Shown one piece after another: positions 7,330 to 15,977 of a stretch of 36,703 bases of DNA; positions within the stretch are counted from its first letter, which is position 1, and every line of letters starts with the position of its first letter. The DNA comes from Alphaproteobacteria bacterium (GTDB taxonomy: Bacteria > Pseudomonadota > Alphaproteobacteria > Puniceispirillales > Puniceispirillaceae): the NCBI GenBank assembly GCA_009920665.1, contig RFZL01000023.1, forward strand, positions 1 to 36,703, written 5' to 3'. The position numbers and the translations under genes were made by a program. Below the pieces are notes generated by a model. It was not told the origin of the DNA. It was given only the letters and a program-made list of their open reading frames with translations, and made no database searches.

Positions 7330-8613
7330 ATGAACACCAATCAGGATTTCAACTGCTACTGGTGGCAGGAACGGCCACCCCGCCCGGCACCGCCAGCCGA
7401 GTGGCAACAGCATGCCGACATCGCCATCATCGGATGCGGCTTCACCGGGCTGTCGGCAGGCCTCACACTCGCCCGCGCAGGCAGAAACGTCGTCATTCTG
7501 GAAAAAGGGCTGATCGGCGAAGGGGCATCCACCCGCAATGGTGGTATCACCAGCGGCAATATCAGGCTTTCCGCAACTCAGCTGAAGAAACGTTTTGGCG
7601 CCGAACGGGCACAGCAATTCTTCGATGAAGCCGTGGCGGCTCGGGCCGACCTTGCCCGATTCATCCAGGACGAGAATATTGATTGCGACTTTCAGCCGGT
7701 CGGCCGGGTTGTCGGCCTGACGGGCCAGTTTTCCGCCGACAGGATCAAGCGGGACAATGACGCCTTTCAGGCCCGGTACGGCATTGGCCCGGTCTTCATC
7801 GAAAAGCATGAGATGGCCGACTACACCGAATCATCGATCTATGAAGGCGGCATTCTGAGGCCCGATATCGGCGGCATCCATCCGGCAAAGCTGATGCATG
7901 AAATGCTGCGCCTGGCGCTGGAGGCCGGGGTGAAGGTCTTTTCCGAGACGCCAGTCCTGCAAATAGAAAGGCGGCAATCGGATTTTGTCATTCTGACAGA
8001 TCGCGGCGAAATCGCGGCGGAACATGTCATTTCGGCGACCAATGCCTATACGGATCGGGCCCAGCCCTGGCTGCGGCGCCGCCTCGTGCCGGTGATATCC
8101 GAGATGATCGCGACCGAGAAAATCGGCCGGAACCGTGTTCAGTCACTGATGCCGAAGCTGACCATGTTCGGCGAGTCAAAACAGCTTGGCTATTATTACC
8201 GGCCATCGCCTGACGGCGAGCGGATCCTGCTTGGCGGCCGCCGCGGGCACAAGGACACCGCACGCGCGAAACGCCAGCTTCATGACGCTCTGGCGACCAT
8301 TTTCCCGGCGCTCGGTGACACCCGGATCGACGCTCATTGGCAGGGATTCGTCGCCTTCCCCTTTGACCAGTTGCCGAAACTTGTTGTCAGGGACGGGGTC
8401 ATCTATCCGGCCGGATTCTGCGGGTCCGGAACCGTCTGGGCGCGCTGGCTTGGCCAGAAGGCGGCGCTGATGATCCTTGGCGAGGAGGGCGACAGCGTGT
8501 TCGGCAACCTGCCGATGCACACGCTTCCCTTCTATACCGGTGACCCGTGGTTCATGCCGCTGGCGATGACCTATTACCGGCTTCGTGACAGGCTTGCGGC
8601 CAGCCCGAAATAG
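7330..8613 (+). CDS. FAD-dependent oxidoreductase (DAO family; PuuB/OrdL-like amine oxidase)
   Basis: A 427-residue cytoplasmic flavoenzyme of the D-amino-acid-oxidase fold. The FAD-binding dinucleotide motif is GCGFTG at residues 35-40, with the ribose-binding E58 at the end of the second strand. The tryptophan-rich start (CYWW at 9-12), the STRNGGITSGNIR segment and the C-terminal YPAGFCGSGTVWARWLG segment resemble gamma-glutamylputrescine oxidase and related OrdL proteins that oxidise secondary amines. No Shine-Dalgarno is evident before the ATG. It is convergent with the beta-like oxidoreductase at 8620, only six bases away. The exact amine substrate is unknown. Confidence 0.8.
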   Translation: MNTNQDFNCYWWQERPPRPAPPAEWQQHADIAIIGCGFTGLSAGLTLARAGRNVVILEKGLIGEGASTRNGGITSGNIRLSATQLKKRFGAERAQQFFDEAVAARADLARFIQDENIDCDFQPVGRVVGLTGQFSADRIKRDNDAFQARYGIGPVFIEKHEMADYTESSIYEGGILRPDIGGIHPAKLMHEMLRLALEAGVKVFSETPVLQIERRQSDFVILTDRGEIAAEHVISATNAYTDRAQPWLRRRLVPVISEMIATEKIGRNRVQSLMPKLTMFGESKQLGYYYRPSPDGERILLGGRRGHKDTARAKRQLHDALATIFPALGDTRIDAHWQGFVAFPFDQLPKLVVRDGVIYPAGFCGSGTVWARWLGQKAALMILGEEGDSVFGNLPMHTLPFYTGDPWFMPLAMTYYRLRDRLAASPK

Positions 8614-8619
8614 GACAGG

Positions 8620-9750
8620 TCAGGCGGCGCTTTCAAACCGGCGGGGATCGAACGCCTCGAGCGAGACACGCGGCTGCCGTCCCATGACAAGATCGGCCAG
8701 CGCTTCGCCGACCGCCGGGCCCAGTTGAAAGCCATGCGCGGAAAAGCCGAATCCATGCACCAGCCCCGGCTGTCGGCCACGGCCGATTACCGGCAGATTG
8801 TCAGGCATATAGCCTTCAATTCCCGACCAGCAGCGGATGATCTGCGTGCTGGCAATATCGGCAAACAGCGTCGTTGCGAGCCGCATCGACGACGCCAGTT
8901 CGGGAATGGCGACCTCGCCCCTGTTCTTGTCCAGATCCGCCCGCGCCCTGACCCCGCCGCCAATGACAAACTGCCCGGTATCAAGCTGTTTCAGGGACAA
9001 TGTATGGCCCAGCACACCCATCACCGCCGGCAGGATCGGCGGCCGGCGATCGGTCACCGCCAGCATTGGCGCATGGGGGGACAGCGGCAAGGCCGGCTCA
9101 CCGGCCCGCCGGGCAAGCGCGGCGGCCCAGGCACCGGCACAGTTCACCACCTGATCGGCCGCGAATGTTCCCTTTGAGCTGTTCACCTGCCAGCCTTCAC
9201 CATCCCGCTTCAGGTCGAGAACGCGGCAGTCCTCGACCAGCGTCGCGCCGTGCCTGACCGCCGCTCTGGCAAAACCCTGGACGATCCGCCATGGCACGGC
9301 CCACCCGTCACCCTCAACCAGAATGCCGCCAAATGTCCGGCCGGACAGGTGCGGGAGTCTTGAACGAATATCGGAATCCTCCAGCCAGACCTCATGCCGG
9401 AAGCCGGCCTGCCGCAGCGAGTCCACCCGCGCAAGGCCAAGCGCGTGTCCGGCCTCATCAAGGGCAACCTTCAGATAGAAGCACGGGTGAAAGGCATCGG
9501 CATGCCCGCCGATTTCGTCATCGAGCGAAGTCCAGATATCCATCGCCGCAAGGCTGAGCGGAATTTCACACGGATCGCGACCAAGGCGTCGCACACCACC
9601 GGCATTGACCCCGGACGCATGGCGGCCGATATGGTCCTTTTCGATCAGCGTCACCTGCTGTCCCCGCTTGGCCAGAAAACAGGCGGCGGCGCAGCCCTGG
9701 ATGCCACCACCAATGACAATGATCCGCTCCCTAGGCGTTGGCATCGTCAT
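8620..9750 (-). CDS. FAD-dependent oxidoreductase, beta subunit of a heterotrimeric amino-acid/opine dehydrogenase-like complex
   Basis: A 376-residue DAO-fold flavoprotein with FAD motif GGGIQG at 14-19 and acidic E37. It resembles HcnC, opine oxidase subunit B and sarcosine oxidase beta-type subunits, which oxidise a C-N bond and pass electrons through the partner subunits. It is the last gene of the flavoenzyme array and overlaps the end of the alpha-like subunit gene by 20 bases, so translation is coupled. With the adjacent alpha subunit and the [2Fe-2S] subunit it makes a complete three-subunit set like HcnABC, OoxAB or D-hydroxyproline dehydrogenase. The substrate cannot be decided from sequence. 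Confidence 0.8.
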   Translation of the reverse strand: MTMPTPRERIIVIGGGIQGCAAACFLAKRGQQVTLIEKDHIGRHASGVNAGGVRRLGRDPCEIPLSLAAMDIWTSLDDEIGGHADAFHPCFYLKVALDEAGHALGLARVDSLRQAGFRHEVWLEDSDIRSRLPHLSGRTFGGILVEGDGWAVPWRIVQGFARAAVRHGATLVEDCRVLDLKRDGEGWQVNSSKGTFAADQVVNCAGAWAAALARRAGEPALPLSPHAPMLAVTDRRPPILPAVMGVLGHTLSLKQLDTGQFVIGGGVRARADLDKNRGEVAIPELASSMRLATTLFADIASTQIIRCWSGIEGYMPDNLPVIGRGRQPGLVHGFGFSAHGFQLGPAVGEALADLVMGRQPRVSLEAFDPRRFESAA

Positions 9751-11125
9751 TCGCCAGCGCCGCCAGCTCGCCCACCGTCAGCGGCCGGATCGGCGGACGG
9801 ATCCTCAGATGGCCGACCTTGTCCTCCGGCTGGCCGCCATGATCATGAATCATCTTCTGGATGGTCAGCGAGCACATGCGCCCCTGGCACCGGCCCATGC
9901 CAGCGCGGCAATAGCCTTTCAACTGGTTCGGGCCGGATACGCCCAACGCGATGGCGGCGGCGACATCGGCCTTTGTCAGCGCCTCGCAGCGACAGACAAT
10001 CGCCTTGTCATCCTGCGGCACCCGCCATTCGTCAGGCGGTCTGAACAGACTGTCGAGAAAGGGTCTGATCGCCGCCTGTCGCCATTTCAGGAGACGCCAG
10101 ACAGGGGCCATGGGAAGGGCGATTCCCCTTGCCCTGGCGATGATCCGGCGCGCCGCCAGCCTGCCGGATGATACCGCCGCCGCCGCACCGGCAATGCCCA
10201 TACCGTCACCGGCGACAAAGATGCCGGCAACCGAACTCTCGCCAAACAGGTCGGTCCGGGGATGCCAGCACAGCTGGCGTGAACACCATCTGTGGGCAAG
10301 ATCGCTCGCCATGGTCAGGCTTACATTGGGGACAACACCCTGATGGATGAACAGATGCTCGGCCGGAATCGTCTGCCGCTTCCCGCCGGCATCCGTGAAG
10401 GACAGGCCTGTCACCTGCTCCTCACCGGTGATCGCGACCGATGTGGCCTGTACAAAATAGTCCGTCTTCCGGCGAATCGCGGCGCGCCAGCGAAGCCCCT
10501 TCAGCAACAGCCCCGGTTGCAGCAATGCCGGCAGGGCCAGCCAGTACTGCGCCAGCGTCATTTTGGCCGGGGCGGTATCGATCACCGCCCTGACGGCAAA
10601 GCCTGCCTGCAGATACTGCCAGATCGTCAGATAGAAAAGCGGGCCCGAGCCGGCGAACACCGCCCCGTCGGCGCCGCTGCCAGCGGTTTTCAGCATGGTC
10701 TGCGCCGCGCCGACACTCATCACCCCGGGCAATGTCCAGCCGCGCACCGGCATCGGGCGCTCCATCGCGCCTGTCGCAATCAGGATCGCCCCGGCGCTGA
10801 CGCTCTGCGCCGCACCATGGCGAGAAAGGAACACCTGCCTGTCACCGGTGATCTGCCAGACCCGGCTTTCCGACCACAATTCGGCCGATGAGGCCGCGAA
10901 GGCATCGGCAAGCGCCTGTCCCGACCAGTAATCGCCGCCAAGATAGGGTACGGCCTCGCGCCGGACAGCGTTCTGTGAGATATGGCGATAGACCTGTCCG
11001 CCCGGCGCCGGCTGGTCATCGAGGATCAACACGCGCAACCCGCCCCTCGAGGCCTCGATGCCGGCAGCCATGCCGGCCGGTCCGGCGCCGATGATGACAA
11101 GGTCATAATGCGATCCGGCGGTCAT
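9731..11125 (-). CDS. NAD(P)/FAD-dependent oxidoreductase alpha subunit with C-terminal [2Fe-2S] domain (HcnB/opine oxidase A-like)
   Basis: A 464-residue protein with an N-terminal Rossmann motif GAGPAG at 13-18, a PGGQVYR segment at 41-47, an ATGA motif near 117-120, and a second nucleotide-binding motif GSGPL near 159. The C-terminal BFD-like domain carries C378-x-C380 and C413-x4-C418, the four ligands of a [2Fe-2S] cluster. This layout is that of HcnB, OoxA and the alpha subunit of D-hydroxyproline dehydrogenase. The start overlaps the upstream ferredoxin-like gene by ATGA. It should relay electrons between the flavin of the beta subunit and the membrane acceptor. Family assignment is firm; the substrate is not. 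Confidence 0.83.
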   Translation of the reverse strand: MTAGSHYDLVIIGAGPAGMAAGIEASRGGLRVLILDDQPAPGGQVYRHISQNAVRREAVPYLGGDYWSGQALADAFAASSAELWSESRVWQITGDRQVFLSRHGAAQSVSAGAILIATGAMERPMPVRGWTLPGVMSVGAAQTMLKTAGSGADGAVFAGSGPLFYLTIWQYLQAGFAVRAVIDTAPAKMTLAQYWLALPALLQPGLLLKGLRWRAAIRRKTDYFVQATSVAITGEEQVTGLSFTDAGGKRQTIPAEHLFIHQGVVPNVSLTMASDLAHRWCSRQLCWHPRTDLFGESSVAGIFVAGDGMGIAGAAAAVSSGRLAARRIIARARGIALPMAPVWRLLKWRQAAIRPFLDSLFRPPDEWRVPQDDKAIVCRCEALTKADVAAAIALGVSGPNQLKGYCRAGMGRCQGRMCSLTIQKMIHDHGGQPEDKVGHLRIRPPIRPLTVGELAALANDDANA

Positions 11126-11415
11126 TGGCCCGACTCATCGACAACGCTTACCGGCAGATAGATCCGCAGACCGTCCTCGGCATATGTCTGGCAGGCCTGT
11201 TCAAAACGTCCATCCTCGAGCCTGACCATGCAGTCGAAACAGACACCCATCATGCAATAGGGGCCTCGCGGCGTGCCGTTCGGGGCGGCATGCACCGCGC
11301 TCATGCCTTCCTGCAGCAGAATGTTGGCAAGCAAATCACCAACCCTCGCCGCACAGGGTCTGTCGTCGATATAGATGGTGATGTCCTGTGGTTGTGGTCT
11401 AACCTGGCGAAACAT
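11122..11415 (-). CDS. Small [2Fe-2S] ferredoxin-like subunit (HcnA-like)
   Basis: A 97-residue protein with a plant-type ferredoxin fold. Its cluster ligands are C54, C59, C62 and C75 (C-x4-C-x2-C-x12-C), in a PYCMMGVCFDCMV context typical of the small gamma subunits of HcnABC-like dehydrogenases. An in-frame GTG exists at 11439, but the ATG at 11415 has GGAAAGACGG just upstream and starts right before the domain, so I chose it. The gene overlaps the upstream FAD oxidoreductase by 17 bases and the alpha subunit by 4 bases. It should be the electron-carrying third subunit of the complex. Confidence 0.85.
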   Translation of the reverse strand: MFRQVRPQPQDITIYIDDRPCAARVGDLLANILLQEGMSAVHAAPNGTPRGPYCMMGVCFDCMVRLEDGRFEQACQTYAEDGLRIYLPVSVVDESGQ

Positions 11416-12511
11416 TGAACCGTCTTTCCGTGAATTCACTCAAATGATACGCCAGCCCGCCAGAGGCAATATCGCCGGCAAGATCGAGGGCATGCGCCGC
11501 CGCCAGCGTCACCCCGCTATGACAGGTGATGGCGAACGCCCCGGGATGCGTGAGCGACTGGTCATAGACCGGAAAGCCATCCGGTGACATTACCCGCAAG
11601 GCGGCCCAGCTGCGGATGATCTGCTGGTGTTTCAGGGCTGGAATCGTCCGTTCCGCCCGATGCGCGATCTGCGCCATCACATCGGTCGTGGACGAGATAT
11701 CAAACCCGACCTCCTCCTTGCTGTCACCAATCATGATACTGCCCTCGGCGGTCTGGCGAAGCAATGTCATCGGCAGTCTGATCATCCTGTCGGTCTTCTG
11801 CGTGACCAGGATCTGGCCCTTCTGCGGGCGAACCGGCTGAGTGAGCCCCACCAGCGGGGCCAGCGTCCGGTTGCCAAGGCCGGCGGCAAGGACAAGGCGC
11901 GGCGCCCGCACGACACCCTGCCTGCTGGTCACGGTGAAAATGCCCGTCTTGGAAGCGATGTCGCTGACTTCGGCGTCCGAATGCACCTTTCCGCCATGGC
12001 GCAGGAACCCGTCATGAAGACTTCGCAACAGATAGAGCGGATTGACATGGCCATCGGCCGGGCACCAGGACCCGCCAACAACATCCGGGCCCAGGTCAGG
12101 CTGCAGATCAAGCAGCGCCTGCCGGTCCAGCATTTCATAATGAAAGCGGCCATTCTGGTGCGATCTCAGCGCATCGAGCCTTGCCTTGCGGTCGTCATAT
12201 TCCGCCTGGCTGAGGCAGATATGGATGCCGCCCTCCTGCTCAAGCCCGAGATCACGGCCGGTCAGTTCCTGCAGTTCCGAAGAGAGTGTCGGCCATAATT
12301 CGGCGGATCGCATCGTCCAGTCGGCATAGGCCGAAAAGCCGGACCCCTTGCCCTGCACCCAGACCAGCCCGAAATTTCCCCGCGCCGCCCTGAAATCGGT
12401 GTCGGAGGCGTCAAGCAGAACACAATCCAGACCACGTCTTGCCAGCCCGTAGGCAATGCTGAACCCGACAAGACCGCCACCGACAATAATGGTTTCGTAA
12501 TTCTGTTTTAT
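11399..12511 (-). CDS. FAD-dependent oxidoreductase (DAO family) with apparent non-canonical AUA start
   Basis: A 370-residue DAO-fold flavoprotein; the FAD motif GGGLVG comes within the first 20 residues and a GNFGLVWVQGKG segment follows. It ends in TAG at 11399. There is no ATG, GTG or TTG in frame near the domain start. The best initiator is ATA at 12511-12509, overlapping the TAA of the upstream gene and preceded by AGGACAGGCAGG, ending 5 bases away. A single A to G change would restore an ordinary ATGA stop-start overlap. The first internal ATG lies about 60 codons in and would remove the FAD motif. The frame stays open upstream to 12865 through the neighbour gene, but that part matches no domain. 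Likely an amine or D-amino-acid dehydrogenase. Confidence 0.75.
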   Translation of the reverse strand: MKQNYETIIVGGGLVGFSIAYGLARRGLDCVLLDASDTDFRAARGNFGLVWVQGKGSGFSAYADWTMRSAELWPTLSSELQELTGRDLGLEQEGGIHICLSQAEYDDRKARLDALRSHQNGRFHYEMLDRQALLDLQPDLGPDVVGGSWCPADGHVNPLYLLRSLHDGFLRHGGKVHSDAEVSDIASKTGIFTVTSRQGVVRAPRLVLAAGLGNRTLAPLVGLTQPVRPQKGQILVTQKTDRMIRLPMTLLRQTAEGSIMIGDSKEEVGFDISSTTDVMAQIAHRAERTIPALKHQQIIRSWAALRVMSPDGFPVYDQSLTHPGAFAITCHSGVTLAAAHALDLAGDIASGGLAYHLSEFTERRFNVSPG

Positions 12512-13767
12512 GTGAACCTGCCTGTCCTGTAGGGCTGTAGATTGATATCGGATTTGCGACCGGTCACGCAGTCGGCGATGATCCGACCCGTGGTCGGCGC
12601 CTGACCCAACCCGTAATGCGAGTGGCCAAACGCCGCAAACAGGCCATCCTGTCCCGCCACCGGACCGATACAGGGCAGGCTGTCGGGAAAGGTCGGCCGT
12701 CGCCCCATCCAGGGTTCCGCCTGATCCGTGTTGATGCCGGGGAAAAGGCTTTGCAGCGCCTTTCTGAAGACAAAGGCGCGCCGGTGATCCGGCGCCGCCT
12801 GAATGCCGGCGAATTCTGCCGTGCCGGCAATCCGGACGCCGGCCGCCATCTGGCTGGCGACACACATATGCTCGACATCCATGATGGAATTATTGATGTT
12901 TATTCCCGGTTCACGGCACAGAAGATGATACCCGCGCTCCGCCTCGAGCGGCAGGTTGAATCCAAGCGGTTTCAGCAGCGAGGCCGACCAGACGCCGGCC
13001 GCCAACACCATCTTGCGGGCGTTATATTGCCTGTCGCCGCAGATCGCGGTCCAGCCATCCCCGTGACGCGAAATGGTCCTTGTTTCGGACAGGTTGAAAC
13101 GAACCCCGAGTGCCTTTGCCTTGTCGGCGATCGCCTTGCCAATCGCCGCCGGGTTGAGGGCGCGCCCCTGTTCATGAATGAGGATGGCAGCCTCGTATGC
13201 GGGTGAGATATCAGGCTCTCGCTCACGCAGTTCGGCGCCACCGATCAGGCTCAGCGGCACGTCGCGCATCTTGCGCATCCGCCAGCCAAGCTGATCCAGA
13301 TTCGCCTGCGCCGCCTGTCTGTAGACAAAGACGTAGACAGAATCCTGAACCAGCTCAAGCGCCGGCGTGTCCTGAAGAAGCGCGCGATAGTTGGCCGGCG
13401 AATTCCGGCTCAACGCCATCATCGCATCGCCGACAACGTCCACCCGGTCCGGCCTGCCGGCGGCGAGGAATTTCAACGCCCAGGGCAGAAACACCGGCGC
13501 ATGGCGCTTGCGAATGAAAACCGGGCCCTGCGGGTCGAGAAGCCATTTCGGGAGTTTGCGCCACAGACCCGGCACCGATTGTGGCACACAGCTCCAGGGC
13601 GAGATCACACCCGCATTGCCGAAACTTGTTTCCTCGCATGGCGGCTTCCGGTCAATGACGGTGACGGAAAGTCCACGTTCAGCAAGCTGCAGGGCGCAGC
13701 AAACACCGACAATGCCGGCACCGATGACGACAACATCGTCCCTGTTCTGACCGCCCTGCCCTTTCAT
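12508..13767 (-). CDS. DadA-like D-amino-acid dehydrogenase (FAD)
   Basis: A 419-residue flavoprotein with FAD motif GAGIVG at 16-21 and ribose contact D39, followed by SFGNAGVISPWS near 48-59, a stretch characteristic of DadA (the small D-amino-acid dehydrogenase subunit). The C-terminal GHSHYGLGQAPTTGRIIAD segment closes the FAD domain. It should oxidise D-amino acids to keto acids at the inner face of the membrane, feeding quinones. It is the first enzyme gene after the TRAP permease (65-base gap) and its TAA overlaps the initiation region of the next flavoenzyme. The linkage to a TAXI transporter suggests the substrate is imported. Confidence 0.83.
   Translation of the reverse strand: MKGQGGQNRDDVVVIGAGIVGVCCALQLAERGLSVTVIDRKPPCEETSFGNAGVISPWSCVPQSVPGLWRKLPKWLLDPQGPVFIRKRHAPVFLPWALKFLAAGRPDRVDVVGDAMMALSRNSPANYRALLQDTPALELVQDSVYVFVYRQAAQANLDQLGWRMRKMRDVPLSLIGGAELREREPDISPAYEAAILIHEQGRALNPAAIGKAIADKAKALGVRFNLSETRTISRHGDGWTAICGDRQYNARKMVLAAGVWSASLLKPLGFNLPLEAERGYHLLCREPGININNSIMDVEHMCVASQMAAGVRIAGTAEFAGIQAAPDHRRAFVFRKALQSLFPGINTDQAEPWMGRRPTFPDSLPCIGPVAGQDGLFAAFGHSHYGLGQAPTTGRIIADCVTGRKSDINLQPYRTGRFT
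12509..12528 (-). promoter_or_regulatory. Ribosome binding site and AUA initiator of the FAD oxidoreductase gene
   Basis: On the minus strand AGGACAGGCAGG (12528-12517) is followed by five bases and ATA (12511-12509). The purine-rich stretch inside the end of the upstream gene is a good Shine-Dalgarno, which argues that translation really begins at the ATA, or at an ATG that mutated or was mis-sequenced. Confidence 0.55.
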
Positions 13768-13832
13768 TGCCTGTCTGTGCCCCCGTCAGCGCGCCAACAA
13801 TTCAGCCTTCAGGGGTGTTCACCCGCACGATT

Positions 13833-15923
13833 TCACTCGGCCGGTTCCGGCACCGCCCGGCGTCTGTAGGCAAGCACCTGCATCACCAGCACCGGCGCCG
13901 CGAAAAATGCCGCATACAAGGTTGAGCTGAAAGTTGGCGCGACCAGGAAAATACCGGCAATGCCGAACAGCGCGCGGCTTGGCCCGTTCATGTTCGCGAG
14001 GAAATACCCGGCCACCGAAGCCGATAGCAGGAACACGCCAAGACCACATGTGATCACGGTGTGCAGGAATTCCTGCCAGGTGAAATAGTCATCGAGAACA
14101 ATCAGCATGGCTGGCGAGTAGACAAACACCATCGGCACCAGAAGCTTGCCAATGCCAAGCGAAAAGGCGGACAGGCCGGTCCTGAACGGATTCGATCCGG
14201 CGATGCCGGCGGCGGCATAGGCCGACGCGCAGACCGGTGGCGTGATCTCGGAAATCACCCCGTAATAGAGAACGAACAGATGCGATGCGAGCGGCGGAAT
14301 GCCGAGATTCGCCAGCGCCGGTTGGGCGACAGTCGCCAACATAACATAGAGCGCCGTCGTCGGTAGTCCGGCCCCCATCAGGATACATGTCACCGCGATC
14401 AGGATGAGCGAGATGAACAGGGTGATGTCGTTCAGCGTGAAATCGGCGAACGGGATCAGGGAAAACAGCGGCAGGATGGATTCGCCCATGCCAAGCGCGC
14501 TGTTGGTGACCATGAAGCCAAGCCGGAAACCGAGTCCGGTCGCGTTGACCACGCCCACGACAATGCCGATCGCCGCACAGACCGCCCCGACCGAGAGGGC
14601 GTATTTCACACCCTGCGATGCGCCGGCGATCAGATCGCCAAGACCGATCCGGTGGCTCGGGTTGATGAAGCCGACGATCAGGACCGCGGTGATCCCCCAG
14701 AAAGCCGCCATATGCGGCGAATAGCCCGAGAACAGGACATAGATCAGCACAATCAGCGGTATTGCTGTCATCCAGCCCCGCTTGATGACTTCGATAAATT
14801 GCGGGATCTGCTCTGCCGACAGACCCTTCAGCCCCAGCTTCTTGGCCTTGAAATGGACGATGGACATCACGCCGATATAGTGCATGGCGGCCGGCACAGC
14901 CGCGGCGATCACCACGGTGCTGTAGGGAATTTCGAGGAATTCGGCCAACACGAATGCCGCCGCCCCCATGATCGGCGGGGTGATCTGCCCCCCCGCGCTG
15001 GCAGCGGATTCAACACCGCCGGCGAAATGCCCCGGATAACCGCTTTTCTTCATGTTCGGGATGGTCAGCGACCCGGTCGAGACGGTGTTCGCGATCGACG
15101 ATCCGGAGATGGTTCCGAACAGCGCCGATGACACCACCGACACCTTGGCCAGCCCGCCTGTATAGCGGCCGGCGGCAACCGTGGCGAGATCGACGAAGAA
15201 CTGGCCAAGGCCGATGCGCTGCGCCAGCACACCAAACAGCACGAAATGGAACACCACCGTCGAGACAATCCACAGCGTGACGCCATAGATACCCAGATCG
15301 GGGAAATACATATTGTTGACGAACAGCGACCAGCTCAGGCCCGGATGCTTCAATATCTGAAGCGGGATATAGGGCCCGAGAACGGCATAGCCGATGAAGA
15401 ACAGGATGATGATCGGCACGACGATCCCGATTGTTCGGCGCACCGCCTCCAGCAAAACGAGGATCAGCAGGGTGCCGAACACAACATCGACAGGCAGCGG
15501 CACGCCCATCCGCAGAACCTGTTCGGGAATGGAATAGCTGAAGCCAAGGAAATTCAGGTCGACGCCGTACCATGTCACCCCGACATAGAGCGACGATGCC
15601 ACGCCGACAATCATGAACATCCAGTCATAGAATGGCACGCCGGACAGCATGCCGGTGACGGTGGAGGCCTCGTCATTTCGTTTCAGCCGCTTGAAAGCCG
15701 GAAAGGAAATGAAGATCAGGATGATGACGCCCGACATGTGGGCACCCATATGCCAGTAATCCACCGGCACGCCGATGCCGGCGGTCACATAATGATAAAG
15801 GGCAAAAAGAACGCTGAACCAAAGAACGAATTTGGCAAGCCAGTCGCCGATAGGGCGTGTTTGTAATGAATCGTCATATTTACTCTCCAGAGAGAGCGCC
15901 CGTTCAAGACTGAACTTTTCCAT
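13833..15923 (-). CDS. TRAP transporter fused permease (4TM + 12TM, TAXI-associated)
   Basis: A 696-residue integral membrane protein, the fused small and large permease subunits (DctQM-type) of a TAXI TRAP transporter. The large-domain signatures SGSSIANTVSTGSLTIPNM and AGGQITPPIMGAAAF are clear in the first DctM half, and GAGLPTTALYVMLA with ITPPVCASAYAAAGIAG in the second. The frame begins at a TTG at 15935, but the ATG at 15923 has GGGGG seven bases upstream, so I chose that. Uptake is driven by an ion gradient (usually sodium in the family). The partner binding protein is immediately upstream, with an intrinsic terminator in the gap. Downstream flavoenzymes suggest an amino-acid-like cargo. 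Confidence 0.92.
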   Translation of the reverse strand: MEKFSLERALSLESKYDDSLQTRPIGDWLAKFVLWFSVLFALYHYVTAGIGVPVDYWHMGAHMSGVIILIFISFPAFKRLKRNDEASTVTGMLSGVPFYDWMFMIVGVASSLYVGVTWYGVDLNFLGFSYSIPEQVLRMGVPLPVDVVFGTLLILVLLEAVRRTIGIVVPIIILFFIGYAVLGPYIPLQILKHPGLSWSLFVNNMYFPDLGIYGVTLWIVSTVVFHFVLFGVLAQRIGLGQFFVDLATVAAGRYTGGLAKVSVVSSALFGTISGSSIANTVSTGSLTIPNMKKSGYPGHFAGGVESAASAGGQITPPIMGAAAFVLAEFLEIPYSTVVIAAAVPAAMHYIGVMSIVHFKAKKLGLKGLSAEQIPQFIEVIKRGWMTAIPLIVLIYVLFSGYSPHMAAFWGITAVLIVGFINPSHRIGLGDLIAGASQGVKYALSVGAVCAAIGIVVGVVNATGLGFRLGFMVTNSALGMGESILPLFSLIPFADFTLNDITLFISLILIAVTCILMGAGLPTTALYVMLATVAQPALANLGIPPLASHLFVLYYGVISEITPPVCASAYAAAGIAGSNPFRTGLSAFSLGIGKLLVPMVFVYSPAMLIVLDDYFTWQEFLHTVITCGLGVFLLSASVAGYFLANMNGPSRALFGIAGIFLVAPTFSSTLYAAFFAAPVLVMQVLAYRRRAVPEPAE

Positions 15924-15937
15924 AATAACCCCCAAAC

Positions 15938-15968
15938 AAAAAATGAGGGCGCCCGAAAGGCGCCCTCA
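15938..15968 (-). terminator. Intrinsic terminator/attenuator between binding protein and permease
   Basis: On the minus strand TGAGGGCGCC, a 5-base loop and GGCGCCCTCA form a perfect 10-bp stem, directly followed by six T. It begins 9 bases after the TAA of the TAXI binding protein and lies just before the permease start. Partial readthrough would give many binding-protein transcripts and few permease transcripts, a common need in binding-protein-dependent transporters. Confidence 0.88.
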
Positions 15969-15977
15969 CTCATATGA

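Noticed and set aside
8620-11415. Naming the three-subunit enzyme as hydrogen cyanide synthase hcnABC
   Set aside because: The same architecture serves opine oxidases and D-hydroxyproline dehydrogenases, and the TRAP/DadA context favours catabolism over cyanide production.
12512-12865. Upstream extension of the FAD oxidoreductase frame to an ATG at 12865
   Set aside because: The extension lies entirely inside the DadA-like gene in another frame and matches no domain; a flavoprotein of this family starts just before the FAD motif.
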